Origin: Candidatus Methanoplasma sp.
GTDB taxonomy: Archaea > Thermoplasmatota > Thermoplasmata > Methanomassiliicoccales > Methanomethylophilaceae
Length of the DNA: 7,358 bases
NCBI GenBank assembly: GCA_031256615.1
Contig: JAIRQG010000083.1
Span: forward strand, 1-7,358
Direction: 5' to 3'
The notes beneath the pieces are model-generated. The model saw only the letters and a program-made list of their open reading frames with translations, was not told the DNA's origin and made no database searches. Numbering within the stretch: the stretch's first letter is position 1; the number at the start of each line of letters is the position of its first letter. Positions 6,955 to 7,358 of the stretch are shown here, piece by piece. A program made the position numbers and the translations under genes.

Positions 6955-7358
6955 TCACCTTACCGGTTTCTCGGTCCTTCCGCGGACCATTTCGTTGAGA
7001 GAGACATTGTTGACCTTGATGACCTTGTAACGTACGCCGGGGATGTCGCCGTATGAACGTCCCATCCTTCCGCCGATGCCCTCCACCAGCACCTCGTCGT
7101 GCTCGTCGATGAAGTTGATGGCTCCGTCGCCTACCGCGAAAGCTGTGATCTGACGGCCGTTCTTTATCAGCTGGACCTTTACGCACTTACGGATGGCAGA
7201 GTTGGGCTGCTTCGCTTCCACTCCTACCTTCTCCAGCACTATGCCGCGTGCCTGGGCCGCTCCCTCCAGGGGGTCGGATTTCTCCCTAAGTTTCAGTACT
7301 CTCTTCTTGTATCCACGATCCAGCCAGCGGAACTTCTGCCTGTCCTCTTTCATTTTCC
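6955..7358 (-). CDS. rps12: Small ribosomal subunit protein uS12, N-terminus cut by window edge
   Basis: uS12 sits at the decoding centre and influences tRNA selection accuracy. Counted from the internal Met at 7353, 132 residues are visible, against about 142-147 in archaea. The two codons before this Met read Arg-Lys (the first partial), matching the usual RKxKxDRQKFRW context. The Met is therefore internal, and roughly ten residues lie beyond the right edge. Diagnostic motifs are DRQKFRW (4-10), the decoding loops [15 protein letters not shown] (46-60) and [18 protein letters not shown] (94-111), and the archaeal/eukaryotic [14 protein letters not shown] (75-88). The C-terminus TEKPVR is typical. 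The stop codon TGA overlaps the rps7 ribosome-binding site. Nothing is degenerate. Confidence 0.96.
   Translation of the reverse strand, partial: KMKEDRQKFRWLDRGYKKRVLKLREKSDPLEGAAQARGIVLEKVGVEAKQPNSAIRKCVKVQLIKNGRQITAFAVGDGAINFIDEHDEVLVEGIGGRMGRSYGDIPGVRYKVIKVNNVSLNEMVRGRTEKPVR

Noticed and set aside
6950..7186. Upstream 79-codon extension of the uS7 frame
   Set aside because: It overlaps rps12 in another frame and is low-complexity Arg/Gly. ATG 6949 has a ribosome-binding site and the family N-terminus.

Overview
The window looks archaeal. The elongation factors are of the aEF1A and aEF2 types, the uS12, uS7 and uS10 proteins have archaeal/eukaryotic-type sequences, and the promoters look like TATA boxes. 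Gene order uS12-uS7-aEF2-aEF1A-uS10 is the classic archaeal 'str' cluster. Moderate GC and the feel of the proteins suggest a euryarchaeon such as a Thermoplasmatota/Methanomassiliicoccales-like lineage, but that placement is inference only. Every gene I can support is on the minus strand, so the window reads from high to low coordinates.

Translation cluster (7358 down to about 2424): rps12 (N-terminus cut by the window edge), rps7, fusA (aEF2), tuf (aEF1A) and rps10. Gaps are short (5, 16, about 59 and 32 nt). The only gap with promoter-like sequence is fusA-tuf, where a TATA-like box suggests extra, independent transcription of tuf-rps10. A T-rich tract just after rps10 is a good archaeal terminator. 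Together these genes supply three small-subunit proteins (decoding centre, head, 3' domain) and the two elongation GTPases.

Intergenic region (about 2016-2468): there is no convincing protein here. The minus strand from about 2371 to 2059 is packed with near-perfect inverted repeats that fold into a multibranched RNA with an additional 3' stem-loop. It has a TATA-like box about 25 nt before the first helix and a T7 run at its end. It lacks the signature motifs of SRP RNA and RNase P RNA, so I report it as a candidate undescribed structured RNA, the most interesting thing in the window. A MITE-like palindromic element is the main alternative.

Metabolic genes (2015 down to 1): a diverged ThiE/TenI-superfamily (beta/alpha)8 protein in which many thiamine-phosphate-synthase substrate residues are replaced, then ilvD (dihydroxy-acid dehydratase, branched-chain amino acid synthesis), whose C-terminus runs off the left edge. 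A TATA box overlapping the stop codon of the ThiE-like gene suggests that ilvD has its own promoter.
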